DNA of 64,000 nt from Ferrigenium kumadai. Lineage in GTDB: Bacteria > Pseudomonadota > Gammaproteobacteria > Burkholderiales > Gallionellaceae. The number at the start of each line of letters is the position of its first letter. The first letter of the stretch is position 1. A program made the position numbers and the translations under genes. The notes beneath the pieces are model-generated. The model did not search any database and was not told the DNA's origin. It saw only the letters and a program-made list of their open reading frames with translations. Below are positions 34,406-43,116 of this stretch, in pieces. Where the stretch lies: contig NZ_AP019536.1 of assembly GCF_018324385.1 (NCBI RefSeq), forward strand, positions 620,001-684,000, read 5' to 3'.

Positions 34406-35863
34406 ATGCACAGTGCCCTTTCGGCAATGACGATCGGTAACGGCGTTCTTAAAAGAGCAGATCGGCTGCTTTTTTCTTTCCCAAAGCCATACCTCGCGAG
34501 TGGGATAGTCCTGATCCAGGCATTATTGTTCTACGCCTATACGGTTTCCGGTCCATGGATTCCATTAAGCCTGTTCTACCTGCTGAACCTGTTTTTCGCC
34601 GCCAAATACGTGGGGGGGAATTTCTCGTACATGCTTGCCTTTGCAGCGGCTGCCGGCAGGACGTATATCAAGGTCGGGTTTTATCCCGGAGAGGCGCTCT
34701 GGTGGCAAGGCCAATGGCAGTTCGTTTCGAGTTTGTCGGTATACACCCTGTTCTGCTACCTGATGAATGCGCAACTCAGCGGACGCCGGGAAGTTGAAGA
34801 GGCGCTGGATAAGCTATCGAGCCTGAGCGAGGCCATTGTGGCCGATACGGATTCCGGCATCATGGTGTTCAAGGAAGACGGCGAGTGCATCATTGCCAAC
34901 CGTGCGGCGGTAAAAATTCTCGGCGGCACGGCGGAACAATTGCGCCGCCTTGACTACCGGGTCGATGTCGCATGGCCTGCGCCGGAGTTGCTTGCGGCTG
35001 CCCGGGAGACGATGCGCACCGGAGCGGAAACGAAATTCACCTCGAAATTGCACACAGCCGACAGACGTGAAGTGTGGTGTGTGGCCTCGGTCAGGCAGAT
35101 CAAGCGGGCGGACACCTCATATCTGCTGATGGTATTGACCGACATCTCGGCCTATAAAAAGGCCGAGGATGCGAGACAGCAAGCGGATAAGGAAGCCGCA
35201 GTGGCCCGGGCCCGGGCAGGCGTGGCCGAACGAAAGCTGCTCAGCATCAGCGAGGAGACTCAGCAACGTATCGGACGCGAGCTGCACGATGATCTGGGGC
35301 AGCAGTTGATGGGGGTGGCTTTCATGTCCGAGGTGCTGTTCCAGAAACTGAAGGATGCCAAACAGGAAGAGATGCAGGATGCCGCAAAGATCACCGTGCT
35401 CGTGAATGAGGCGATGTCCAGGACCCGGTTGCTGGCCCACGGCCTGTATCCCGCCGAGTTGAAAGAGAAGGGCGTGTGCCGGATGATGGAAAAGTTCGCG
35501 GGATATGTGGAAGGGATATATCAGGTCGAATGTCGCTTTTCCTGTCAGCCGGGCTGCCAGATTGACGATCCGGATGCGGCAATAAATTTGTTCCGCATCG
35601 TCCAGGAGGCGGTCACCAACGCGGTCAAGCACGGGCATGCGAATCATATCGACTTGCGAGTGTCGGCCTCGCCCTCGGGCGGCATATCGGTTGAAATCCT
35701 GGATGACGGTTGCGGCATTTTGCATGCAAGCACAACGGATGGTTCCGGCCTGGGAATACGCAGTATGCGTTATCGCGCAGAATTGATCGGGGCTTCCCTT
35801 GAGGTCGCGCAGCGCAGCAACGGTGGAACGCGCGTGGCAGTCAGTCTGCCTGCAGTGCAATAG
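34406..35863 (+). CDS. NarX/DegS-type sensor histidine kinase (membrane, PAS, HisKA_3)
   Basis: The 485-residue kinase has about four membrane helices (residues 28-125), a PAS-like domain (about 135-255, AIVADTDSGIMVFKEDGE) and a coiled coil. A HisKA_3 domain follows with RIGRELHDDLGQQL, where His294 is the acceptor, then a HATPase domain with DDGCGI and GLGIRSMRYRAELIGA. This class pairs with NarL-type regulators; one follows nine bases after the stop. GGAG lies upstream of ATG 34406. It is unrelated in its catalytic half to the four kinases at 1.8-8 kb. Divergent placement from the pilin cluster suggests, but does not prove, control of it. Confidence 0.9.
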   Translation: MHSALSAMTIGNGVLKRADRLLFSFPKPYLASGIVLIQALLFYAYTVSGPWIPLSLFYLLNLFFAAKYVGGNFSYMLAFAAAAGRTYIKVGFYPGEALWWQGQWQFVSSLSVYTLFCYLMNAQLSGRREVEEALDKLSSLSEAIVADTDSGIMVFKEDGECIIANRAAVKILGGTAEQLRRLDYRVDVAWPAPELLAAARETMRTGAETKFTSKLHTADRREVWCVASVRQIKRADTSYLLMVLTDISAYKKAEDARQQADKEAAVARARAGVAERKLLSISEETQQRIGRELHDDLGQQLMGVAFMSEVLFQKLKDAKQEEMQDAAKITVLVNEAMSRTRLLAHGLYPAELKEKGVCRMMEKFAGYVEGIYQVECRFSCQPGCQIDDPDAAINLFRIVQEAVTNAVKHGHANHIDLRVSASPSGGISVEILDDGCGILHASTTDGSGLGIRSMRYRAELIGASLEVAQRSNGGTRVAVSLPAVQ

Positions 35864-35872
35864 GAGGCAGGC

Positions 35873-36541
35873 ATGCAGTACCCGTTCAGTGCGGATCGAA
35901 AGGCGAAAGTGATGGTGGTGGATGATCATGCCATCGTCCGGCAGGGAATGTTCATGCTGATCAATCGCGAGCCGGACTTGCATGCCTGTTGCGAGGCGGC
36001 GGACATCGAGCAGGCGGTGGAAGCCAATCGAGCCTGTCCGCATGACATAGCCATCGTGGATATGTCGCTGGACAATGCCTCCGGCTTGGAGCTGGTGCGG
36101 CGTTTCCAAGTGCAGTTTCCCGAATTGAAACTTCTGGTGTTGTCGATGCACGACGAATCCATCTATGCCGAGCCTGCGCTCAAAGCCGGCGCCAGCGGAT
36201 ACCTGATGAAGCAGATGGCGACCGACGTGTTGTTGCATGCAGTACGGAAGATCCTGCGTGGGGAGCTCTATCTGAGCGACCAGATGCATTCGCGCATGCT
36301 GAAGAAGATGATGGGCGGAGCGAAGGCGGAATCGCCGGTCGGCAATCTTTCCCCGGCCGAACTTGAGGTGTTGCACCTGATCGGCCTCGGGATGGGAACC
36401 GGCGAGATCGCTGACAAGCTGGCGCGCAGCATCAAAACCATCGAGTCGCACAAGGCCAATATCAAGAAAAAGCTCGATCTGGTTAGCGGCAACCAGCTTA
36501 CTTTATTTGCCATCAATCTGGTGTCATCGCGCGTCGGGTAG
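35873..36541 (+). CDS. NarL/LuxR-family response regulator
   Basis: The 222-residue regulator has a receiver (acidic pair Asp17-Asp18, acceptor Asp63 in AIVDMSLDN, lysine in YLMKQM) and a LuxR-type helix-turn-helix (about 156-205, LSPAELEVLHLIGLGM and KTIESHKANIKKKL). It should dimerise on phosphorylation by the kinase encoded just upstream. The perfect palindrome at 34303-34317, in front of this operon and the pilin cluster, is a natural candidate target. AGGAGGC precedes the start. Confidence 0.92.
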   Translation: MQYPFSADRKAKVMVVDDHAIVRQGMFMLINREPDLHACCEAADIEQAVEANRACPHDIAIVDMSLDNASGLELVRRFQVQFPELKLLVLSMHDESIYAEPALKAGASGYLMKQMATDVLLHAVRKILRGELYLSDQMHSRMLKKMMGGAKAESPVGNLSPAELEVLHLIGLGMGTGEIADKLARSIKTIESHKANIKKKLDLVSGNQLTLFAINLVSSRVG

Positions 36542-36557
36542 TAGACTTCCGGCCGCA

Positions 36558-37463
36558 ATGAATAACCTGCTTCTACTCATCTTCTGTTTCATCGCAGGTG
36601 TGTTGTTGCGCCGCTTCCGGCGCATGCCTGACAACGCACCGGCGACGCTCAACAGCTTCATCATCCACGTCTCGCTGCCTGCGCTGACGCTGCTTTACAT
36701 CCACGATCTAAGATTGTCAGGCGACGTGTTGCTGGTCGCGGCGATGGCCTGGCTGGTGTTCGGACTATCGGCGGGATGCTTCTGGCTCATCGGGCGCTGG
36801 CTGGAACTGCCGCGCGCCACGACAGGGGCGCTGATCGTGGTCGGCGGACTGGGCAATACCTCGTTCTTCGGATTGCCGATGGTCGAGGCGTATTACGGCG
36901 CAAGCGGTCTTGGTACGGCCATCGTGGCCGACCAACTCGGCTCGTTCTTCGCACTGTCCGTGCTGGGCATCACCGTAGCGGGCATTTACTCGTCGGGGCG
37001 TCCGACGGCGGTGGAGATCGCCAAGCGCATCGCGCTGTTCCCGCCGTTCATCGCACTGATCATTGCCTTGCTGCTGATCCCCGTCGAGTATGCGCCGTGG
37101 TTCACTGCCTTGCTGAAACGTCTCGGCGATACGCTCGCGCCGCTGGCATTGCTGTCGGTGGGGATGCAGCTGCGCCTGGGGCATGTCGCGGAACACGGGC
37201 GCAACCTGGCATTGGGGCTGGGCTTCAAATTGATCCTCGCGCCGTTGGCGATCTACCTGCTCTACGTGCAACTGCTCGGCGCACACGGGCAGACGATCCA
37301 AGTCACGCTGTTCGAGGCGGCGATGCCGCCGATGATCACGGCGGCCATCGTGGCTTCGGAGCACGACCTCGACCCGCCGCTGGCGAACCTGATGGTGGCG
37401 ATGGGGCTGCTCCTTTCATTCGTCACGCTGTATGGCTGGTGGCGGTGGTTTTCCGGCGTTTGA
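36558..37463 (+). CDS. AEC-family transporter (auxin efflux carrier fold)
   Basis: The start is ATG 36558, giving 301 residues with about ten membrane helices in two inverted halves. Helpful motifs are RRFRRMPDNAPATLNSFI near the start, VVGGLGNTSFFGLPMVEAYYG in the first half and FEAAMPPMITAAIVASEHDLDPPLANLMVA near the end. Bacterial AEC members such as MdcF and YwkB are thought to move malonate or other small anions; the substrate here is unknown. It is 16 bases after the response-regulator stop, so it may be part of that transcript. Confidence 0.85.
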   Translation: MNNLLLLIFCFIAGVLLRRFRRMPDNAPATLNSFIIHVSLPALTLLYIHDLRLSGDVLLVAAMAWLVFGLSAGCFWLIGRWLELPRATTGALIVVGGLGNTSFFGLPMVEAYYGASGLGTAIVADQLGSFFALSVLGITVAGIYSSGRPTAVEIAKRIALFPPFIALIIALLLIPVEYAPWFTALLKRLGDTLAPLALLSVGMQLRLGHVAEHGRNLALGLGFKLILAPLAIYLLYVQLLGAHGQTIQVTLFEAAMPPMITAAIVASEHDLDPPLANLMVAMGLLLSFVTLYGWWRWFSGV

Positions 37464-37552
37464 TCGCAACGGCATAACTTTCGGTATCGGGATGCTTCAT
37501 AATTGCGCACTTGGCAAGGCCCATCGCCACGCACTGGTAAGGACAAGTCGAA

Positions 37553-38482
37553 ATGCTGATGACAATATTCAAGTTGAATAAAGGCCGCCTCATCAAGGCC
37601 GTTGCACTGACCGCCTTGCTGGCGGTGGGCGCTCTGTCCGCCTGTTCGAAAAAAGAGGCGACGCAGGCCGCGCCGAAACCGGCCGCGAAACCTGCATTGA
37701 CGGTGCGCGCAGTGCAGACTGCGCCGGCACAGTGGACGCGGGTGCTGGCGGCCAACGGCAGCGTGCTTCCGTGGCAGGAGGCCGTCATCAGCGCGCAACT
37801 GCCGGGCCTGCGCATCATGGAGGTGAAGGCCGGTATCGGCGACCGGGTGAGGCAGGGTGACGTGCTGGTGACGCTGGGCAACCGCACGCATTCCGGCGGG
37901 GATTACATACAGGGCCGTGTCATAGCACCCGACGACGGCGTGATCTCGGCGGCGAACGCCAATGTGGGTTCGACGGTCCAGCCCGGTGCAGAACTCTTCC
38001 GGCTGATCCGCAAGGGCCGCCTGGAATGGCGCGCCGAATTGACCGCCGACGAACTGATGCTGCTGCGCAAGGGCATGTCCGCGGAGATCACCGTGGGCGA
38101 GGGCCGCACCGTCAAGGGCCGCGTGCGGGCGATCTCGCCCTCGGTCGATCCGCAGACCCGGTACGGCCATGCGCTGGTCGACCTGCCGAACGACGCCGGC
38201 CTGATCGCCGGGCTGTTCGCGCGCGGCGAGATCATGCTGGGAGATGCGCACACGATCGCGCAGACGCTCCCGCAATCTGCGGTGGTGCAGCACGATGGCG
38301 CAGCCTATGTCTACGTCATCGCGCCGGACGGAAGGGTGCAGGAGCGCAAGGTCGGCATCGGCCAGCGCTCCGGTGACCGCATCGAGATCACCTCCGGCCT
38401 GGAGCCCGGTGTCTCCGTCGTGGAGTCGGGCGGGGCGTTCCTGACGGATGGCGATGTCGTTCGCCTCACCTCCGCCCAATAG
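37553..38482 (+). CDS. RND efflux adaptor lipoprotein lacking the alpha-hairpin
   Basis: The 309-residue membrane-fusion protein has a lipobox with Cys31 (VGALSAC). The two halves of the lipoyl domain are at about 77-110 and 121-152, with only some ten residues between them (RTHSGGDYIQ). Usual adaptors hold a 60-100-residue coiled-coil hairpin there, which docks to TolC. The beta-barrel and membrane-proximal domains follow (155-300). Hairpin-less adaptors are known, for example BesA of Borrelia. The gene is 16 bases upstream of the RND pump and no outer-membrane channel gene is next to it. ATG 37559 is an alternative start. Confidence 0.85.
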   Translation: MLMTIFKLNKGRLIKAVALTALLAVGALSACSKKEATQAAPKPAAKPALTVRAVQTAPAQWTRVLAANGSVLPWQEAVISAQLPGLRIMEVKAGIGDRVRQGDVLVTLGNRTHSGGDYIQGRVIAPDDGVISAANANVGSTVQPGAELFRLIRKGRLEWRAELTADELMLLRKGMSAEITVGEGRTVKGRVRAISPSVDPQTRYGHALVDLPNDAGLIAGLFARGEIMLGDAHTIAQTLPQSAVVQHDGAAYVYVIAPDGRVQERKVGIGQRSGDRIEITSGLEPGVSVVESGGAFLTDGDVVRLTSAQ

Positions 38483-38498
38483 CACCGTCGAGACGGCG

Positions 38499-41400
38499 AT
38501 GAACGTTTCCTCCTGGTCGATTCGTAATCCCATCCCCGCGTTGCTCGCCTTCGTGATGCTCACGCTGATGGGCATCATGGGCTTCAATGCGATGAAGATC
38601 CAGCAGTTTCCGGACATCGATCTGCCGATGGTCACGGTCAATGCGTCGCTGCCCGGCGCTTCGCCAGCGCAGATGGAGACCGAGGTCGCGCGCAAGCTGG
38701 AGAATTCGCTGGCGAACACGCAGGGGCTGAAGCACCTGTACACCAAGATACTCGACGGCACCGTCATCATCACCGCCGAGTTCCGTCTGGAAAAGAACAC
38801 GCAGGAGGCGGTGGACGACGTGCGCGCCGCCGTGACCCGCGTCCGTGCAGACCTGCCGCGCGACCTGCGCGACCCGTCCGTCGCCAAGGTCGAGCTGAGC
38901 GGCCTGCCCATCCTGACCTATACCATCTCTTCGCCGCGCATGACGGAAGAGGAGTTGTCCTGGTTCGTCGACAACTCCGTGACCAAATCGCTGCTGGCGG
39001 TGCGCGGCGTCGGCGCGGTGGGCCGCGTCGGCGGCGTGACGCGGGAGGTGAGCGTCGAGCTCGACCCCGCCCGGCTGCTGGCGCTGAATGCGACCGCGGC
39101 GGACGTTTCCAAGCAGCTGCGCGACATCCAGCAGGAGGCTTCCGGCGGGCGCGCCGACATTGGCGGCAGCGAACAATCGGTGCGCACCATCGCGACGGTC
39201 GCTACCGCGGAACAGCTTGCGTCCATGCAGATACACCTGCCGGACGGACGCAGCGTCCGTCTCGACCAGATCGCCACAGTGAGAGACAGCATCGCCGAGC
39301 GGCGCGCTGCCGCGCTGCTCAACGGCCGCGAGGTCGTCGGCTTCGAGATCAGCCGCGCGCGCGGCTACGGCGAGGTCGAGGTCGCCGGGGGGGTGGCGAA
39401 GGTGCTGGAGCGCCTGAAGGCCGACCATCCCGATGTCGTCATCACCGAGGCATTCAACTTCGTCGATCCGGTGGCTGAGAACTACGAAGGTTCGATGCAT
39501 CTGCTGTACGAGGGGGCGGCGCTCGCGGTGCTGGTGGTGCTGGCCTTCCTGCGCAACGTGCGCGCCACCGTCGTGGCTGCGACCGCGCTGCCGCTGGCGG
39601 TGATCCCGACCTTTGCCGTGATGTACCTCATGGGTTTCTCGATCAACGTGGTGACGCTGCTGTCGCTGTCTTTGGTGGTCGGCGTGCTGGTGGACGACGC
39701 CATCGTCGAGATCGAGAACATCATGCGTCACCTGGAGATGGGCAAGACGCCGTACCAGGCGGCAATGGAAGCAGCCGACGAGATCGGGCTCGCGGTGATC
39801 GCCACCACCTTCACGTTGATCGCCGTGTTCCTGCCGACCGCCTTCATGAGCGGCGTGGCGGGCAAGTTCTTCGTGCAGTTCGGCTGGACCGCGGCCATCG
39901 CGGTGTTCTTCTCGCTGGTGGTTGCGCGCATGCTGACGCCGATGATGTCGGCCTATATCCTGCGGGCGCGCGCGGCGCACGAACTGCCGTCGTGGATCGT
40001 GCTTTACCTCAAATGGGCGGCGTTCTGTCTGAAGCACCGGGTACTCACCACGTTCGGCGCGGCGGTATTCTTCTTCGGCTCGTTTGCCTTGGTACCCTTG
40101 CTGCCCACCGGCTTCATGCCGCCGGACGATCTGTCTCAGTCGCAGGTGACCCTCACCATGCCTCCCGGCAGCCGTTTCGAGGACACCTACCGCATGGCAG
40201 AGCAGGCGCGCCATCTTATCGAGAAGAACTCGCATGTGAAACTGATCTACACCGCAATCGGCGGCGGCAGCTCGGGCGGCGACCCGTTCGCGCCGCGTGC
40301 CGGCGGCGATGTGCGCAAGGCGACGCTGACCCTCAACTTCACGCCGCGCAGGGAGCGCAACATCAGCAAGCAGGCCATTGAGGCACAGTTGCGTGAGGCG
40401 CTGGCCGAGTTGCCCGGCGTGCGCATCAAGGTCGGGCTGGCCTCGTCGAACGAGAAATACGTGCTGGTGCTGGCGGGCGAGGACGGGCAGGCATTGGAGG
40501 AGCATGCGCAGAAGGTCGCGCGCGACCTGCGCACGATACCCGGCATCGGCAACGTCACCTCGACCTCCAGTCTGGTGCGCCCCGAACTGGTGGTGCGGCC
40601 GGATTTTGCCAAGGCCGCTGACCTCGGCGTGACCTCGGCCGCCATCGCCGACACGCTGCGCATCGCCACCGCAGGCGACTATGACCAGGCGCTGGCCAAA
40701 CTCAACTTGTCTGACAGGCAGATACCGGTCGTCGTGAAGCTGCGCGCCGATGCTCGCCAGGACATCGAACTGCTGTCGCGGCTGGTGGTGCACGGCAAGC
40801 ACGGGCCGGTGATGCTGGGCAACGTCGCCGACATCGGCATCGAGAGCGGTCCCGCGCAGATCGACCGCTACGACCGCATGCGCAACATCAATTTCGAGAT
40901 CGAGCTCAACCAGCAGCCGCTGGGCGAAGTCGAGGCGCGGGCGATGGCGCTGCCCACCCTGAAAGAACTGCCGCGCGGCATCACCGTCGCCACGGTCGGC
41001 GACGCCGAGGCGATGGCCGAGCTGTTCGCAAGTTTCGGGCTGGCGATGCTGACCGGCATCCTGTGCATCTATATCGTGCTGGTGCTGCTGTTCAAGGACT
41101 TCGTGCAGCCCGTGACCATCCTGGCCGCCCTGGTCTTGTCGGTGCCGGGAGCGTTCCTCGCGTTGTTTGTCACGCATACCGCGCTGTCCATGCCTTCGAT
41201 GATCGGCCTGATCATGCTGATGGGCATCGCCACGAAGAACTCCATCCTGCTGGTCGAATACGCCATCGTGTCGCGGCGAGAACGCGGCATGAACCGTGCC
41301 GAGGCGCTGATCGACGCCTGCAAGAAGCGCGCGCGCCCCATCGTGATGACTACGATGGCGATGGGCGCCGGCATGCTGCCGGTCGCGCTCGGCATCGGCG

Positions 41401-41561
41401 TCGATCCCAGCTTCCGCGCGCCGATGGCCATCGTCGTGATCGGCGGCCTGATCACCTCCACCTTCCTCAGCCTGCTGGTGATCCCTGTGGTGTTCACCTA
41501 CGTGGACGATGTGGTGCAGTTCCTGAGTCGCTGGTTCAAACGCAGGCACGCACACGCATGA
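38499..41561 (+). CDS. RND-family efflux pump (HAE1/AcrB type)
   Basis: The 1020-residue inner-membrane transporter has the full RND plan: helix 1 followed by a large periplasmic loop, a cluster of helices, a second loop and a second cluster. In the fourth helix VVGVLVDDAIVEIENI carries the paired Asp residues of the proton relay. FVDPVAENYEGSMHLLYEGA before the first cluster and MGIATKNSILLVEYA in the second are also typical. The ATG at 38499 is favoured; 38448 would overlap the adaptor gene. Substrate cannot be told. It works with the adaptor at 37553 and probably an outer-membrane channel from elsewhere. Confidence 0.92.
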   Translation: MNVSSWSIRNPIPALLAFVMLTLMGIMGFNAMKIQQFPDIDLPMVTVNASLPGASPAQMETEVARKLENSLANTQGLKHLYTKILDGTVIITAEFRLEKNTQEAVDDVRAAVTRVRADLPRDLRDPSVAKVELSGLPILTYTISSPRMTEEELSWFVDNSVTKSLLAVRGVGAVGRVGGVTREVSVELDPARLLALNATAADVSKQLRDIQQEASGGRADIGGSEQSVRTIATVATAEQLASMQIHLPDGRSVRLDQIATVRDSIAERRAAALLNGREVVGFEISRARGYGEVEVAGGVAKVLERLKADHPDVVITEAFNFVDPVAENYEGSMHLLYEGAALAVLVVLAFLRNVRATVVAATALPLAVIPTFAVMYLMGFSINVVTLLSLSLVVGVLVDDAIVEIENIMRHLEMGKTPYQAAMEAADEIGLAVIATTFTLIAVFLPTAFMSGVAGKFFVQFGWTAAIAVFFSLVVARMLTPMMSAYILRARAAHELPSWIVLYLKWAAFCLKHRVLTTFGAAVFFFGSFALVPLLPTGFMPPDDLSQSQVTLTMPPGSRFEDTYRMAEQARHLIEKNSHVKLIYTAIGGGSSGGDPFAPRAGGDVRKATLTLNFTPRRERNISKQAIEAQLREALAELPGVRIKVGLASSNEKYVLVLAGEDGQALEEHAQKVARDLRTIPGIGNVTSTSSLVRPELVVRPDFAKAADLGVTSAAIADTLRIATAGDYDQALAKLNLSDRQIPVVVKLRADARQDIELLSRLVVHGKHGPVMLGNVADIGIESGPAQIDRYDRMRNINFEIELNQQPLGEVEARAMALPTLKELPRGITVATVGDAEAMAELFASFGLAMLTGILCIYIVLVLLFKDFVQPVTILAALVLSVPGAFLALFVTHTALSMPSMIGLIMLMGIATKNSILLVEYAIVSRRERGMNRAEALIDACKKRARPIVMTTMAMGAGMLPVALGIGVDPSFRAPMAIVVIGGLITSTFLSLLVIPVVFTYVDDVVQFLSRWFKRRHAHA

Positions 41562-41588
41562 GCGAGTAGTCTTGCGATCGTCCGCAAC

Positions 41589-41626
41589 CTCAATATGAGG
41601 GAGATACCTACTACTCCCAAATTGAG
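41589..41626. promoter_or_regulatory. Nested dyad upstream of the Mla-like operon
   Basis: CTCAAT (41589-41594) with ATTGAG (41621-41626), and inside it GGGAG (41599-41603) with CTCCC (41614-41618), form a nested inverted repeat with near-equal spacing. It lies about 100 bases before the Mla-like permease gene and is a candidate regulator-binding site. No clear T tract follows, so it is not a good terminator for the RND gene. Confidence 0.35.
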
Positions 41627-41723
41627 CACTATGCTTTACTAGTCCCGCACGCCACCGTCCTGTTTGCGCCGATGCATGGACGACGCGCAACATCATTGAC
41701 TCTGTGGAACGCGGGGGCAATCC

Positions 41724-42494
41724 ATGAAGAACTCTCTGCAAAGATTGCAGTACAGGCTGGGCAGGCAGGGTTTATTCGTTCGAGACGGTCTGGCACTGAC
41801 ATGGCAAGCTTTCGGCAGTCTGCCCGCGATATCGAAACTGCCGGTTCGCCACGCCTTCTACAAGCAATTGTATTTCAGCGGTATCCAGTCCATAGGTTAC
41901 GTAGGTGCCATCGGGTTTCTGTCCGGGCTGATCCTGGTGATCCAGGTCCACAACCTGGTCGGGCATAACGAGTTGCTGACGTTGCATGTGCTGATCTGGA
42001 TAATCGTGCGCGAACTGGGACCGTTGCTGGCGGCCATCGTCATCATCAGTCGCAGCAGTTCGGCCATTGCCAGCGAACTGGCCGCGATGCAGGTCAATGG
42101 CGAGATCGACTATCTGCGGCGCATGGCGGTGTCCCCCGTTTCCTATATGGCCATGCCGAGAATACTGGGCATGACCCTCGCCAGCCTGGCGCTGGCTTTC
42201 TATTTTCAGGTGGTGTCGATCGGCACCGGTATGGCGGTGACTGCCTGGATGCTCGACATTGCGTTGATGAACGAGGTCGCCAATTTTTTCGACACGATCA
42301 GCTTTCTCGAGATAGCTACCGCTCTCCTGAAAAGCATCTGTTTTGGTGTCATTGTGTCAGTGGTTTCCTGCTACTACGGTCTGGCGGTCAAGCGCGCACT
42401 GACAGAGATACCCAAAGCGGCCTCCCGTGCGGTGATACGAAGTCTATTGGCCGTGTTCGCGTGTGATGGCGTGATCACGATGTTGTTCTTTTGA
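41724..42494 (+). CDS. MlaE-like ABC permease
   Basis: The 256-residue inner-membrane protein has five to six helices and the MlaE signature: the early helix GAIGFLSGLILVIQ, then RELGPLLAAIVIISRSSSAIASELAAMQVNGEIDYLRRM, which holds the conserved Glu and the coupling region. MlaE dimers form the core of phospholipid transporters that carry lipids between membranes with an MlaF ATPase and MlaD hexamer. Here it is followed, two bases on, by a degenerate ATPase gene and then an MlaD-like gene. It is therefore the permease of a complete MCE-type operon distinct from the canonical mla set, which would include mlaB and mlaC. Confidence 0.9.
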   Translation: MKNSLQRLQYRLGRQGLFVRDGLALTWQAFGSLPAISKLPVRHAFYKQLYFSGIQSIGYVGAIGFLSGLILVIQVHNLVGHNELLTLHVLIWIIVRELGPLLAAIVIISRSSSAIASELAAMQVNGEIDYLRRMAVSPVSYMAMPRILGMTLASLALAFYFQVVSIGTGMAVTAWMLDIALMNEVANFFDTISFLEIATALLKSICFGVIVSVVSCYYGLAVKRALTEIPKAASRAVIRSLLAVFACDGVITMLFF

Positions 42495-42495
42495 T

Positions 42496-43116
42496 ATGAC
42501 GGCCCTTTTCCAGTTTTCTGCAGTGATGTTCGCAGACTTGGGGCCGTATTCCTTCACCTTGCATGAGGGCGAAACTCGCCTGCTGCGAGTGGCTTCGGAG
42601 GCCGAAAAGGACGCGGTGATAGGCGTGGCGCTAGGCAAGAGAAAATGCGCTGAGGGTACAGTACTGCTGCAAGGCGTGCCGCTGGATGAAAACAGAGCGG
42701 GCAGCGTTGGTTGGGTCGCCGCGAATGGCGGACTGATCAGCAACCTGAAAGTCTGGGAGAACGTAACGCTGCCATTGTGGTATCACGCCAGTCACGCGGT
42801 GGCCGAGACGGAGCAGATGGTCGCTCACTGGCTGTCAGCGCTGGGAATGGTCGAGGCTGAATGGGTGGGATTCATGGAGTCTCCACCGGACAGGCTGACA
42901 TCCTGGCAGCGCAAATTGGCCGGTTTGTTGCGCGGGCTGGTGCAAAGTCCGCTGGTGCTGGTTGTGGATGCCGCACTGTTCAAAGGCATCGAGCCAGGCC
43001 TGGGTGCCAGGTGGGCGGCTGCATTGGAGACTTATGCCGAACAGGGGCGGGCAGTGCTGGTCGTGGCAGATAGTGAAACCGAATTGCCCTGGAAGATGAT
43101 CGAGAGGCCGGTATGA
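42496..43116 (+). CDS. MlaF-like ABC subunit with degenerate catalytic motifs
   Basis: The 206-residue protein aligns with MlaF-type ATPases through the Q-loop region (VGWVAANGGLISNLKVWENV), the signature region (RLTSWQRKLAGLLRGL) and the Walker B strand (LVLVVDAALF). Walker A is destroyed (SEAEKDAVIG, with no glycine-rich loop). The signature LSGGQ has become LTSWQ, the Walker B glutamate is alanine, and the H-loop histidine is aspartate (VVADSETE). It is also shorter than MlaF (about 270 residues). The frame is intact, starts two bases after the permease and overlaps the MCE gene, so it is kept as a protein. It probably cannot hydrolyse ATP; a structural role or pairing with another ATPase is inference. 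Confidence 0.8.
   Translation: MTALFQFSAVMFADLGPYSFTLHEGETRLLRVASEAEKDAVIGVALGKRKCAEGTVLLQGVPLDENRAGSVGWVAANGGLISNLKVWENVTLPLWYHASHAVAETEQMVAHWLSALGMVEAEWVGFMESPPDRLTSWQRKLAGLLRGLVQSPLVLVVDAALFKGIEPGLGARWAAALETYAEQGRAVLVVADSETELPWKMIERPV

Noticed and set aside
38466..41741. An open frame of over 1000 codons antisense to the RND pump
   Set aside because: It is low-complexity in translation (His/Arg/Gln/Asp runs), has no family motif, and mirrors a real RND gene.
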